This document shows, in pieces, positions 45,352 through 54,151 of a DNA stretch of 64,000 bases. The notes under the pieces are model-generated. The model saw nothing but the letters and a program-made list of their open reading frames with translations, was not told the DNA's origin and ran no database searches. The stretch covers positions 323,440 to 387,439 of the forward strand of contig DISZ01000010.1 of assembly GCA_002422085.1 (NCBI GenBank). The letters run 5' to 3'. The translations under genes and the position numbers were made by a program. Position 1 is the stretch's first letter. Each line of letters begins with the position of its first letter. The stretch is from Rhodobacteraceae bacterium UBA6197. Its GTDB lineage: Bacteria > Pseudomonadota > Alphaproteobacteria > Rhodobacterales > Rhodobacteraceae.

Positions 45352-45966
45352 TCAGCGGTGGCGATCGAGGAAGGCGTCTTTTTCCGGCTGACTTGGTGGC
45401 TCGCCGGCAAATATCTCTACATAGTGGCAACCTGCGATCGCGCGGTGCAGGCGCGGCTCGGACATATGCATTGAATAATACCCGGTCTGGGTCAGGATCA
45501 CTGTCAGCGCACGGTAATGGGCGGCATCTCCTGTCTTGCCAAAACGCTTGAACAGCGCCTTGACCGCCGCCAGTCGGTCTTCGTCGGACCGATCGACCAG
45601 CGCCTGCAGTCTGGCATCACTGCGTGCCCAGTTTCGGATCGCAAGATCAAGGGGCGCATCAAAGAGGTCATTGTCGATCCAACAATCGATCAGGTTGAAA
45701 AGCGCGGCACACAGGCTTTGCGCGGGTGCTGCGCAGCGCGCTATCACTATGCCGGTATTGCGGGTCTGCCAGATGTCGATAATAGCGTCGTGAAGCTCTG
45801 ACAGGTCCTTGAAATGCCAATAAAACCCTGTGCGCGTCAGGTTCAGCTTCTTGGCAAGAGGCATGATCTTGACCGCTTCGATCCCGTCGGTGACGAAAAG
45901 CTCATAAGCCGCCTCCAGCCAGACCTCCCGGCTTGCGCGTGTTCGAGTGGGCGGCTCAACTTTCAT
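45352..45966 (-). CDS. TetR-family transcriptional regulator
   Basis: A 204-residue regulator with an N-terminal TetR helix-turn-helix (about 10-56; AAYELFVTDGIEAVKIMPLA and LNLTRTGFYWHFKDL) and a helical ligand-binding domain. It is divergent from the flavin oxidoreductase at 46063 with only 96 bases between them, which hold two palindromes centred on TGACA-TGTCA. It very likely represses the oxidoreductase and itself. Confidence 0.92.
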   Translation of the reverse strand: MKVEPPTRTRASREVWLEAAYELFVTDGIEAVKIMPLAKKLNLTRTGFYWHFKDLSELHDAIIDIWQTRNTGIVIARCAAPAQSLCAALFNLIDCWIDNDLFDAPLDLAIRNWARSDARLQALVDRSDEDRLAAVKALFKRFGKTGDAAHYRALTVILTQTGYYSMHMSEPRLHRAIAGCHYVEIFAGEPPSQPEKDAFLDRHR

Positions 45967-45984
45967 ACCGCTTTTCTAAAGAAC

Positions 45985-46032
45985 TTGACAGGTGTGTCAA
46001 TTACGGAAAAAATCAACTTGACACCTGTGTCA
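45985..46032. promoter_or_regulatory. Twin TetR-type operators
   Basis: TTGACA-GGTG-TGTCAA (45985-46000) and TGACAC-CT-GTGTCA (46019-46032) are two inverted repeats sharing the TGACA...TGTCA arms, in the divergent gap between the TetR gene and the flavin oxidoreductase. The first includes a TTGACA that could serve as a -35 element. Their centres are about 33 bases apart, three helical turns. Confidence 0.65.
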
Positions 46033-46062
46033 GGTAAGATTCGACCCGAGAAGGATCCCCGC

Positions 46063-48108
46063 ATGTCCACCGACCCGTTGCTGCAGCCCTTTCAACTCAA
46101 ACACCTGACATTGCGAAATCGGATCATGACAACCAGCCATGAACCGGCCTATCCGCAAGATGGCATGCCCAAAGAGCGCTACGCCGCCTATCATGCAGAA
46201 CGCGCCAAGGCGGGCGTCGCCCTTGCGATGACCGCGGGATCTGCTGCGGTCAGCCGCGACAGCCCGCCCGTGTTCAACAACATCCTGGCCTACAAGGACG
46301 AGGTTGTTCCATGGATCCAGAACCTCACCGATGCGGTGCACGAACATGGCTGCGCGGTCATGATCCAGCTGACCCATCTGGGACGGCGCACCAGTTGGAA
46401 CAAGGGCGACTGGTTGCCGTCCGTGTCGTCCTCCAAGCACCGTGAACCCGCGCACCACGCCTTTCCCAAACTGGTCGAAGACTGGGACATCGAACGGATC
46501 ATCAACGACTTTGCCGATGCCGCCGAACGGATGCGATCGGGCGGCATGGACGGTATCGAGCTGCAGGTCTATGGGCACTTGCTCGACCAGTTCTGGTCGC
46601 CTCTGACCAACGACCTGACCGGCCCTTATGGCCCCGACACCTTGGAAAACCGCATGCGCTTGCCGATGGATGTGGTGGCGGCGATCCGCAAGCGCGTTGG
46701 TGCCGAATTCATCGTTGGCCTGCGCTACACGGCAGATGAGGCGCAAAAGGGCGGCATCACCCATGACGAGGGGCTGGAGATCTCCAAACGCATTGCCGCC
46801 ACCGGACAGATCGATTTCTTGAACGTCATCAAGGGTCGCATCCACACCGATCCGGCGATGACCGACATGATCCCCATTCAAGGCATGAAAAGCGCGCCAC
46901 ATCTCGATTTTGCGGGCGAAGTGCGCAAGGCGACCGGTATGCCAACCTTCCATGCCGCCCGTATTCCCGATGTGGCCACTGCGCGCCATGCCGTGCAAGC
47001 CGGATTGCTCGATATGGTCGGGATGACCCGCGCGCATATGGCAGACCCACATATCGTGCGCAAGATCATCGAGGGGCGCGAGCAAGACATTCGCCCTTGT
47101 GTCGGCGCCACATACTGCCTTGACCGCATCTATCAGGCGGGTGAGGCACTGTGTATCCACAACGCCGCCACCGGGCGTGAACTGACGATGCCGCATGACA
47201 TTGCAAAGGCAAAGACACGCAAGAAAGTCGTGATCGTCGGCGCAGGCCCCGCAGGGCTTGAGGCCGCGCGCGTTGCGGCTGAACGTGGGCATGACGTGAC
47301 CGTGTTCGAGGCCGCGTCCGAGCCCGGCGGGCAAGTTCGGCTTACCTCCCGCTCGCCACGTCGCCGCGAGATGATCGGGATCATCGATTGGCGCATGGCG
47401 CAATGTGCCGCGCGGGATGTGGCGTTCAATTTCAACACTTGGGCAGAGGCCAAAGATGTCACCGCCCTCAGCCCCGACGTCGTGATCGTCGCAACAGGCG
47501 GCCTGCCCAACACGGAATTGTTCGAGCAGAAAGGCGAACAACCCCATGTCGTTACATCTTGGGACATCATTTCGGGCGATGTGAAGCCTGCGGGCAAGGT
47601 TCTGATCTACGATGAAAGCGGCGATCATCCTGCGTTGCAGGCTGCCGAGATCGCGGCGAACGCCGGGGCCAAGGTCGAAATCATGACGCCGGATCGCACC
47701 TTCTCACCTGATGTGATGGCGATGAACCTTGTGCCCTACATGCGATCCCTTCAGGACAAAGATGTGACCTTCACGGTCACGCGCCGCCTGATGGGTGTCG
47801 CGCGCAGCGGCAACACCCTGACCGCCACGATCGGCACGGATTACAGCGATCACACCTACGATCTGGAGGTCGATCAGGTCGTCGTGAACTACGGGACCTT
47901 GCCTCTGGATCAGTTGTATTTCGAACTCAAACCCCACTCGTCCAATTCCGGTGAGGTGGATTATGACGCGTTACTCGCCGGCGATCCGCAAGCTGCCGTG
48001 AGAAACAAGAACGGCACGTTTCAACTGTTCCGCATCGGCGATGCCGTGTCGGCACGCAACACCCACGCGGCAATCTATGATGCTCTGCGTCTGATAAAGG
48101 ATATCTAG
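46063..48108 (+). CDS. NADH:flavin oxidoreductase, N-demethylase-like
   Basis: A 681-residue two-domain flavoenzyme of the trimethylamine dehydrogenase / 2,4-dienoyl-CoA reductase family. The N-terminal old-yellow-enzyme barrel (about 1-370; LRNRIMTTSHEP, IQLTHLGRR) is followed by a cluster region and an FAD/NAD domain (VVIVGAGPAGLEAARVAAE). The cluster block reads RPCVGATYCLDRIY and then LCIHN, so one of the four canonical cysteines is Ala. Close relatives act on N-methylproline, stachydrine or dimethylglycine. The ATG at 46063 is chosen; upstream in-frame sequence crosses the operators. Under probable TetR control. Confidence 0.88.
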   Translation: MSTDPLLQPFQLKHLTLRNRIMTTSHEPAYPQDGMPKERYAAYHAERAKAGVALAMTAGSAAVSRDSPPVFNNILAYKDEVVPWIQNLTDAVHEHGCAVMIQLTHLGRRTSWNKGDWLPSVSSSKHREPAHHAFPKLVEDWDIERIINDFADAAERMRSGGMDGIELQVYGHLLDQFWSPLTNDLTGPYGPDTLENRMRLPMDVVAAIRKRVGAEFIVGLRYTADEAQKGGITHDEGLEISKRIAATGQIDFLNVIKGRIHTDPAMTDMIPIQGMKSAPHLDFAGEVRKATGMPTFHAARIPDVATARHAVQAGLLDMVGMTRAHMADPHIVRKIIEGREQDIRPCVGATYCLDRIYQAGEALCIHNAATGRELTMPHDIAKAKTRKKVVIVGAGPAGLEAARVAAERGHDVTVFEAASEPGGQVRLTSRSPRRREMIGIIDWRMAQCAARDVAFNFNTWAEAKDVTALSPDVVIVATGGLPNTELFEQKGEQPHVVTSWDIISGDVKPAGKVLIYDESGDHPALQAAEIAANAGAKVEIMTPDRTFSPDVMAMNLVPYMRSLQDKDVTFTVTRRLMGVARSGNTLTATIGTDYSDHTYDLEVDQVVVNYGTLPLDQLYFELKPHSSNSGEVDYDALLAGDPQAAVRNKNGTFQLFRIGDAVSARNTHAAIYDALRLIKDI

Positions 48109-48277
48109 GCCGCGCATTCGGAAAGGTGGTTCGATCGGCCTGAACAGGGTGCGGACTTTTACGCGTGACCTGCCCCCCCCTGGTCCCTCGTTCATGACGG
48201 GAGTTGCCGGGGTTGATGGTGGTCGGTTTCGAGTGAGGCAAGTGCGCCGGGCGGGCTCGAGGCGGCCATAAGAAGCA

Positions 48278-48460
48278 TTGCATTCTACGTTCTCCAGCGT
48301 TGCTTTTTCGGCTGCCAAGGCCAAGATTCTCGGCGACTTTCGGGATTGGTTCGTGACCCATTCGAAAGGCGATGAAATCCCGAGCGCGCGCGCCATCCGG
48401 CGCCATGTCGGGGATCCGTGGCTGATGCTGAGAAAGCTTGAACAGGACGAAAACGCCTGA
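48278..48460 (+). CDS. Possible remnant small protein beside the integrase scar
   Basis: A 60-codon frame whose C-terminal half (FRDWFVTHSKGDEIPSARAI, then RRHVGDPW) looks protein-like and helical, but there is no clear ribosome-binding site or family match. It is convergent with an integrase remnant 14 bases away and may be a leftover of a mobile element. The 170 bases between the oxidoreductase and this frame hold nothing recognisable. Confidence 0.25.
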   Translation: MHSTFSSVAFSAAKAKILGDFRDWFVTHSKGDEIPSARAIRRHVGDPWLMLRKLEQDENA

Positions 48461-48473
48461 TCCGGCGCGGCGA

Positions 48474-48810
48474 TCAGGCCAGCTTGCGATCATTGTCCCC
48501 CGCGTGGACCGGCGTTGGGCAGGGTCGGAAGATGTGCGCCACCGCAGCAACGCCCGCCCGCAAGCGCGAGTCCGTCAGATACGCAAAACGCTGGGTCGTC
48601 TGATTTGCGTTTGGCCCAGCGGCTTGCCGATCCTTTCAAGGATGCGCCGCCGCTGACCAGCCGCGACACGAAGGTGTGGCGCAGATCATGGGTGCGCACA
48701 TCAAGCAGTTTCGCCCCCTTCTGAACGTTGCCCCGGAACCGGCGGATTTCCTTCGCGGGCTGGCCCGGACCATCGCCGGGGAAGAGCTACGGCACCCCGC
48801 TTGGGATTAT
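48474..48810 (-). pseudogene. C-terminal remnant of a tyrosine recombinase (phage-type integrase)
   Basis: Read leftward, the sequence gives LFPGDGPGQPAKEIRRFRGN then KGAKLLDVRTHDLRHTFVSR, the box II region with the HxLRH catalytic motif. A frameshift then gives IGKPLGQTQIR, and another gives TQRFAYLTDSRLRAGVAAVA with the Tyr nucleophile. At least two frameshifts and one stop (before LFPG) are present and the N-terminal two-thirds is gone. This marks an old integration event. No tRNA or att-like repeat was identified. Confidence 0.8.
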
Positions 48811-49092
48811 CCCGGCGGCGGCATAACCTCGACCCACCCGAGACTGACCGACCCGACCGTCATGGCAACCGGAGACCCAAATTATCTGACAATGGACAGT
48901 CACCACAATCAGCCGGGCTTTTCGGACCGAAAAGCCATTTTGCCGACTACAAGAGCCATTTGCGCAACAACGCTGTTGCCCGGATCGTGCAATATCTATC
49001 AAATGCAATATGCCGCCACAATCAATCTGGACTTATTGTTTCAACAACCGGACGACACAAAGAGTGAGAGTAGTGAAAGAAAGAGGTAGATC

Positions 49093-49710
49093 GTGAAAGA
49101 CAAGAAAGCTGCAAATTCCAACGGGTCGCAGCCTCAACAGGACCGCAGCATGGAGACCCGACAAAAGCTCATCAAGGCCGCCATCACCGTGCTTAGCCAG
49201 CGGGGCTATGCCAACTTTACCACATCGGTGGTGGCCGAGAAGGCAAAAGTGTCACGCGGCGCCCTACAGTATCATTTCCAGGCGCGCGGCGACATCCTTG
49301 TCGCTGCACGGGCTCATGTCGCGCGCGAACTCAATCTGCCCTGGCAGATAGAACAACTGCGCGCCCATACGGTCGAGACCCGACTACGGATGATCGTGGA
49401 TCACTACTGGAAAATCATCGGCAGCAGGGAATACATCGCGGCGCTGGAAGTTCGGCTCTACGAACGGTTCAACCGGGCCATGCAAAAGACCATGGTTGCG
49501 CGGATGAACGAATTGACAAGCCAGCGCAACGCCGAATGGCAGGCGATCTTTGCCGATACGCCGCTGCCAGCCGAACAGTTGATCGCCTACCGGATCTACA
49601 TGCTGGACAGCCTCCGGGGGTTGGCTTTGCGGAAAATCGAACAGGGGTCGGATATTGACGTATCTCCGCAACTCGAAATCCTGAAGGATCTACTAATCGA
49701 ACGGATCTAG
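49093..49710 (+). CDS. TetR-family transcriptional regulator
   Basis: A 205-residue regulator with the TetR helix-turn-helix at about 22-70 (AITVLSQRGYANFTTSVVAE, VSRGALQYHFQARGDIL) and a helical sensor domain. It starts with GTG at 49093 after an AGAGGTAG ribosome-binding site. It lies upstream of a truncated amidohydrolase on the same strand, which may have been its target before the rearrangement at 50.1 kb. The 280 bases upstream to the integrase remnant hold no gene. Confidence 0.9.
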   Translation: MKDKKAANSNGSQPQQDRSMETRQKLIKAAITVLSQRGYANFTTSVVAEKAKVSRGALQYHFQARGDILVAARAHVARELNLPWQIEQLRAHTVETRLRMIVDHYWKIIGSREYIAALEVRLYERFNRAMQKTMVARMNELTSQRNAEWQAIFADTPLPAEQLIAYRIYMLDSLRGLALRKIEQGSDIDVSPQLEILKDLLIERI

Positions 49711-49766
49711 ACTGCTAAAAAATCAATCTTGACCGATTTCTTTTGCTGTGCAAAGGTTTGCCGCAA

Positions 49767-49784
49767 CGCCCCCATCCGGGGGCG
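49767..49784 (+). terminator. Possible terminator hairpin after the TetR gene
   Basis: CGCCCCC-ATCC-GGGGGCG is a perfect 7-bp GC stem with a four-base loop, 57 bases after the TetR stop. No T-run follows, so termination is uncertain. Confidence 0.35.
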
Positions 49785-49805
49785 AACTGGCATCCATCTG
49801 CCTGC

Positions 49806-49831
49806 ATCCGGCACCCCTGCTCGTGCCGGAT
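49806..49831. promoter_or_regulatory. Inverted repeat before the truncated amidohydrolase
   Basis: ATCCGGCAC (49806-49814) and GTGCCGGAT (49823-49831) are a perfect 9-bp inverted repeat with an eight-base spacer, 32 bases upstream of the TTG start. It could be an operator for the adjacent TetR protein or a leader hairpin. Confidence 0.4.
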
Positions 49832-49862
49832 TTCGGCAAACGGCACCTAGGAGGAGATCAAT

Positions 49863-50108
49863 TTGGCACTGACCACCGCACAAAAGTCCGCAAGCATCCT
49901 TCCCACAGCGGACCCGGCCTGGCTGGCTCTCCACAACGAGGAGACCCTTGAGCCCGACCTGCCCATCGTGGACCCACATCACCACCTGTGCGATGCGCCG
50001 CGTGTGCCGCGCTACCTTCAGGAAGAGTTCGCAGCAGACCTGTTGTCCGGTCACAACGTGGTTGCGACGATCTTTGCGGAATGCACCGAAGGCTCGCCAA
50101 AGCCTTGA
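49863..50108 (+). pseudogene. 5' fragment of an amidohydrolase gene
   Basis: A TTG start at 49863 follows a good AGGAGG. The frame gives PDLPIVDPHHHLCD, the metal-binding HxH of the amidohydrolase-2 (dicarboxylate/lactone hydrolase) family, and LSGHNVVATIFAECTE, then breaks into sequence belonging to the IS remnant. Family members are about 300 residues long; only about 75 remain. The 3' part is not found on the other side of the IS remnant, so this is a truncation rather than a simple insertion. Confidence 0.8.
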
Positions 50109-50945
50109 GGCAGTGCATCTTTGCCTCGATCCGGCATCGGGAACGATGTCCAGTCCGGCGCTTTCTGAACGCCCTGCCGCTATGCCGGGTGGCCCCGAGG
50201 ATGTCGTTGCGGGCCCGTGCGGCGCGGCAGGCGTTCTTCCGCGGTCGTCCATTTCGGCGCATCGGGAGGATCGCGGTCGCCTGGCGCTTGATGACAGCGG
50301 AGTGGCAGTGCCGGGTATCATAGGCGCCGCCCGCGGTCACGGTGCCGACGCCTTCGCCCCCCGGAATTTGCTCGGGCAGTCAGGCGGGACCGACCTCTCA
50401 CCGTCGCGGCTGGCGGGAACACCACGCGCGGATATCGGACGTAGCCGTCTCCATGGCCCAATGCACCTTGCGCCATTGGCGCCGCCCCTGGGCGCCGTGC
50501 GTGCGGGCCTGCCATTTGTTACCCGGCAGAGGATTGCGAAGCGATCACCCGAAAGGGCGCCGTCGCCGAGGAACTTGATCCCGGTGCTGTCCACGAGCGG
50601 CTTCAGCGGGCTTCGGTGCGGCGATACGGGATCTGAACAGCAAGGCACAGCGTGGAGTAGCCCGGAACCGGCCTGTCCAGCCCGGCAAGACGCAGGAGGT
50701 TTGTCACCACGCCGGCGGCCTGCCTCAGCTGCGGCTTGAACAGAACCTTGATCGACAGGCAATCTGCATCGTTGCGTTCGAGAATACCAGCGAGCGGCCT
50801 GATCGCCCTTCATGAGGCACAAGCCAGAGCGTCTCCTTGCCCGGCCAGGTCAACAGCGAACCGCGCTTCCTGCGCGCGGCGATGCAGTCTGTCCTGTTCG
50901 TCGTGCCGTAGCGGGCAGGTGTGGGCTTGGGTGTGCTGCACGTCT
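50095..50945 (-). mobile_element. Decayed IS5-family transposase
   Basis: Read leftward in several frames, the sequence retains IS5-type DDE transposase blocks in order: ARYGTTNRTD near the N-terminus, KRGSLLTW, LVDSTGIKFLGDG (first Asp), ARTHGAQGRRQWRKVHWAME, TAGGAYDTRHCH (second catalytic Asp now Gly), ATRHSGRAFRKRRTGH and RIEAKMHCLKA with the Glu. Multiple frameshifts and stops make it inactive. The C-terminal 40 or so residues and the terminal repeats are missing. It separates the amidohydrolase and iolC fragments. Confidence 0.85.
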
Positions 50946-50979
50946 GACCACATGAATTCGTGGGATGAATCCTTGCCCG

Positions 50980-51165
50980 TCAGAGTTCTGCAACGACGCC
51001 GACAAGCGCTGATGTCGGGCCAAGGCAGGCGGTGCCGGCGGCGATACGGGTCAACGAACCGCCGATGTATTTGCGAAAACCCCCCATGTCCTCCAGCGGC
51101 CCAACGATCTGTGCGCCGTAGAGATCGACCGACGAACGGCCGATCGTGATGACATCGAGAGCCTT
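50980..51165 (-). pseudogene. iolC: 5' fragment of iolC (5-dehydro-2-deoxygluconokinase)
   Basis: Directly after the ABC ATPase stop, the leftward frame reads KALDVITIGRSSVDLYGAQI, then LEDMGGFRKYIGGS and AAGTACLGPTSALVG, the typical PfkB-type N-terminus of IolC. It ends at a stop at 50980 after 62 codons, against a family length over 300, and has no obvious ATG. The loss of the rest adjoins the IS5 remnant. IolC normally phosphorylates 5-dehydro-2-deoxygluconate in inositol breakdown, so the function must be supplied elsewhere if the pathway works. Confidence 0.82.
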
Positions 51166-51167
51166 CC

Positions 51168-51947
51168 TCAGATTGTCCCGCCCAGCGAACCTTCGAGTTC
51201 GGCCAGTTCTTCCCCCCCCGCCATCAGATCCTGCAATTCCTCTGCGGTGATCTTGCCGCGTTTGGCGGTGCCGAGGGTCTTGCCGCGATTGAGCACGGTG
51301 AAACGGTCTCCCACCGCCATCGCGTGGCGCACGTTGTGGGTGATGAACACGACGCCGATGCCGACCTTGCGCACCCGGTCGATTGTCGCCAGCACATTGG
51401 CGGTCTGGCGCACCCCCAGAGCCGAGGTGGGTTCGTCCAGAATCAGCACTTTGGCGCCGAAATGGACCGCGCGGGCAATGGCCACAGTTTGCCGTTCGCC
51501 GCCCGAAAGCGTGCCCACTGCCTGATCGGGTTCGCGCAGATTGATGCCCATCTGGCGCATCTTGTCCATGGTCACCTGATTGGCACGCGCAACATCAAAG
51601 CGCTTGAACGGCCCTTTGCCCTTTGTGGGTTCGCGTCCCATGAAGAAATTGCGGGTCACGCTCATCAGCGGGATCATCGCAAGATCCTGATAGACAGTGG
51701 CGATACCGGCGTTCATGGCATCGCGCGGACTGTCAAAATCCACCGCCTGCCCCTCCACGAACATCTGTCCTTTCGATGCCTTGTGCACCCCTGACATGGT
51801 CTTGATGAAAGTCGATTTGCCGGCGCCATTGTCGCCCAGCAGGCAGTGGCATTCGCCCGCCATCACGTTGAACGAAACACCGGCCAGCGCAATGACGTTG
51901 CCATAGTGCTTTTCGATGTCGCGCATGTCGACGATTGGTGTGGTCAT
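51168..51947 (-). CDS. CUT2-type sugar ABC transporter ATPase
   Basis: A 259-residue single-domain ATPase, like FrcA, rather than the double-domain RbsA type. Walker A is GDNGAGKST, the signature LSGGERQTVAIARAV, Walker B LILDEPTSALG and the switch His lies in FITHNVRHA. It works with the adjacent permease and binding protein. Inositol or a related polyol is the likely substrate because iol genes surround it and an iolC fragment follows directly. Confidence 0.92.
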   Translation of the reverse strand: MTTPIVDMRDIEKHYGNVIALAGVSFNVMAGECHCLLGDNGAGKSTFIKTMSGVHKASKGQMFVEGQAVDFDSPRDAMNAGIATVYQDLAMIPLMSVTRNFFMGREPTKGKGPFKRFDVARANQVTMDKMRQMGINLREPDQAVGTLSGGERQTVAIARAVHFGAKVLILDEPTSALGVRQTANVLATIDRVRKVGIGVVFITHNVRHAMAVGDRFTVLNRGKTLGTAKRGKITAEELQDLMAGGEELAELEGSLGGTI

Positions 51948-51948
51948 C

Positions 51949-53052
51949 TTACCTCTCCCCCGTCACGCGTTTGCGGATCACGTTGTTGAACAGAACGGCG
52001 ATCAGAAGCATGCCGCCAAGGAACACCAGGTACCAATCCTGGTCGATCTGCGTATACGTCAGCCCGATCAGCACCATGCCAAAGATGATGGCCCCGAAGA
52101 ACGCGCCGATCGCCGAGCCATAGCCGCCGGTCAGCAGGCAGCCGCCGATGACCGCAGCGATGATCGCCTCGAACTCCTTCTGGAAACCACGCCTTGCGTC
52201 GGTTGACCCGCTATCGAGAACGGTGATGATCGCCACCAACGCGGCGCAACCCGCCGTCAGCATGAAAAGCCCCATCTTGACCTTCGCAACCGGCACACCC
52301 GAGTTCTTGGCAGCCGTGGCATCGCCGCCCGCCGCGAAGATCCAGTTGCCAACCGGCGTGCGCATCAAAACCCACGTGGCCAGCACCGCAATCAATGCAA
52401 ACCACAAAATGGAAACCGGGATACCGGTCACCTTTGGCAAACCGCTTGAGAACCTGTCGATCATTCCCATCGAGGCCAGCCAGTTGAACAGGCCCTGAAA
52501 GGCGTCACCCGAAAACAGCGAGACAAGCGGGTCGCCGGCCACGGCCTCTCGGATGCCACGCATCTGGGTCGAGCCGCCTGTCGCCCATTTCAGGCCAACC
52601 AGTGAAAGCCCGCGCAGAATGAACAGAAAGGCCAGCGTGACGATGAAGCTCGGCAGCCCGGTTCGCGACACGATCTGTGCGTTTGTCACCCCGACCAGCG
52701 CCGCTATTACCAGTGTCAACGGAATTGCAAGGATTAGCGGCAGGCCCAGCACCGTGACTGCCGTGCCGAAGATCAACCCCGCAAAGGCGACCATCGAACC
52801 CACTGACAGGTCGAATTCACCGCCGATCATCAAAAGTGCGGCGCCGATCGCCAGAATGCCAAGTTGGGCGGCCGGCGTCATGAAGTTGATGATACCCGAA
52901 AGCGAGAACATTACCCTGTCGGCTGTAATCAGGAAAAACAGCGTGACCAGCACCAACCCCGCCACCGCGCCCAGTTCGGGCCGCTTCATCAGCCGCGCCA
53001 TCAACGAGACCCGTTTCAGGCGTTCATCGCCTGTTGTTGTATCAGAAGCCAT
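51949..53052 (-). CDS. CUT2-type sugar ABC transporter permease
   Basis: A 367-residue RbsC-type permease with eight to ten transmembrane helices. The ATG at 53052 has a strong GGGGAGGAA seven bases upstream and is preferred to an in-frame ATG at 53073. The family block near residues 265-300 (GCALLTGGYGSAIGAFFGAI-like) is present late in the protein. One base separates it from the ATPase gene. Confidence 0.92.
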   Translation of the reverse strand: MASDTTTGDERLKRVSLMARLMKRPELGAVAGLVLVTLFFLITADRVMFSLSGIINFMTPAAQLGILAIGAALLMIGGEFDLSVGSMVAFAGLIFGTAVTVLGLPLILAIPLTLVIAALVGVTNAQIVSRTGLPSFIVTLAFLFILRGLSLVGLKWATGGSTQMRGIREAVAGDPLVSLFSGDAFQGLFNWLASMGMIDRFSSGLPKVTGIPVSILWFALIAVLATWVLMRTPVGNWIFAAGGDATAAKNSGVPVAKVKMGLFMLTAGCAALVAIITVLDSGSTDARRGFQKEFEAIIAAVIGGCLLTGGYGSAIGAFFGAIIFGMVLIGLTYTQIDQDWYLVFLGGMLLIAVLFNNVIRKRVTGER

Positions 53053-53091
53053 GATTTCCTCCCCGTCTATCATGATGGCACACGCCGGTTG

Positions 53092-53120
53092 CGGGGCGGC
53101 GGCAGATCACCGCCGCCCCG
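53092..53120 (-). other. Hairpin after the sugar-binding-protein gene
   Basis: CGGGGCGGCGG and CCGCCGCCCCG form a perfect 11-bp stem with a seven-base loop, eight bases after the binding-protein stop and before the permease gene. No U-tract follows. It is the third post-binding-protein hairpin in the window. Confidence 0.7.
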
Positions 53121-53127
53121 TTTCTTG

Positions 53128-54054
53128 TCAGCGGATGCCTTTGGCTGACAGTTCGACCACCTGACCGGCCTTTTCCTGAGTAATCAGGTTCGGGCCCGAG
53201 GGAACGTTGCCGCCAGGGATCAGACCGTATTTGGCGTGAAGCGACAGGAAGACCACCGGCAGATACCCTTGCAGGAATTGTTGCTGGTCGATCGCGAATG
53301 CCGCGTCGCCATCTTCGATCGCTTTCAGGAAGCCGGCCGACATGTCGAATGTGGCCACGCGGATATTGGTCAAACGGCCCGTGGCGCGCGCTGCTTCCAG
53401 CGAGGGTTCTCCGGCCGTCGACGCCCCGAGAGCAAGAATCGTGTCAATGGCTTCATTGGAATCCAACGCGGCCTTCACTTTTGCCTGCACTTCTGTCGGA
53501 TCGTTTCCGGTGGGCAACACACTGGTTTCCCCGCCAAACCCGGCCGCAAAGCCTTCGCAGCGCTGATCGAGCGCCACGTTACCCACTTCCTGGTTTACGC
53601 AGAGCCCGACCTTGCCGCCCATCGCCGCAAGCTTCTCCCCGGCTGCCTTGCCGGCGTCAAACTCGGCCTGACCGACGTGCAGCAGAGCGCCAAGGCTCTT
53701 GGACACATCCGCGCCCGAGTTCATTGAAATCACCGGAATCCCGGCGGCCACGGCGCGTTCAATCGAGGGGCCGAGCGCATCGGCATCGGGGATCGAGACA
53801 ACAATCCCGTCCGGCTGCTGGTTGACGGCCGCATCGATCAGCTGGCTCATCGCCACCATGTCAAACGTCTCCGGCGCGCGGTACGACACCGTTGCGCCGG
53901 TGTCTTTGGCGGCCTCATCCACGCCGTTTTTCACGACCGACCAAAACGGATCATTTGCCTGGCCGTGCGAAACAACGATGATCGTGGGCGCCGCCATTGC
54001 CGCGCCCGCGGCCAGAATGATTGCCAAAGCGGCAGTTTTCAAGGTTCTTAACAT
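53128..54054 (-). CDS. Periplasmic sugar/inositol-binding protein
   Basis: A 308-residue CUT2-type (ribose-binding-like) protein. The ATG at 54054 with GGGAGGAA upstream gives a signal peptide (MLRTLKTAALAIILAAGAAM, cleavage after AAMAA). The frame is open much further upstream, but into the neighbouring dehydrogenase gene. Typical blocks are SHGQANDPFWSVVKNG, QQPDGIVVSIPDADA and AIDQQQFLQGYLPVV. It is the first gene of the transporter operon. Substrate inferred from context as inositol or a derivative. Confidence 0.92.
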   Translation of the reverse strand: MLRTLKTAALAIILAAGAAMAAPTIIVVSHGQANDPFWSVVKNGVDEAAKDTGATVSYRAPETFDMVAMSQLIDAAVNQQPDGIVVSIPDADALGPSIERAVAAGIPVISMNSGADVSKSLGALLHVGQAEFDAGKAAGEKLAAMGGKVGLCVNQEVGNVALDQRCEGFAAGFGGETSVLPTGNDPTEVQAKVKAALDSNEAIDTILALGASTAGEPSLEAARATGRLTNIRVATFDMSAGFLKAIEDGDAAFAIDQQQFLQGYLPVVFLSLHAKYGLIPGGNVPSGPNLITQEKAGQVVELSAKGIR

Positions 54055-54151
54055 GAGGGTTCCTCCCATTGAGTTCACTTGGTCGATGTCCGCCGCGGAT
54101 AGCCCCGTGGCATCGGGCCCGGTAAGCTGCGGGCCAGATCTGTCTTGCGCC

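Noticed and set aside
46030..47628. Minus-strand open frame of about 532 codons opposite the flavin oxidoreductase
   Set aside because: Antisense to conserved flavin and NAD motifs of a well-supported gene.
48109..48300. Possible transposase tail next to the integrase remnant
   Set aside because: Only vague resemblance to IS ends and no motif that can be aligned by eye.
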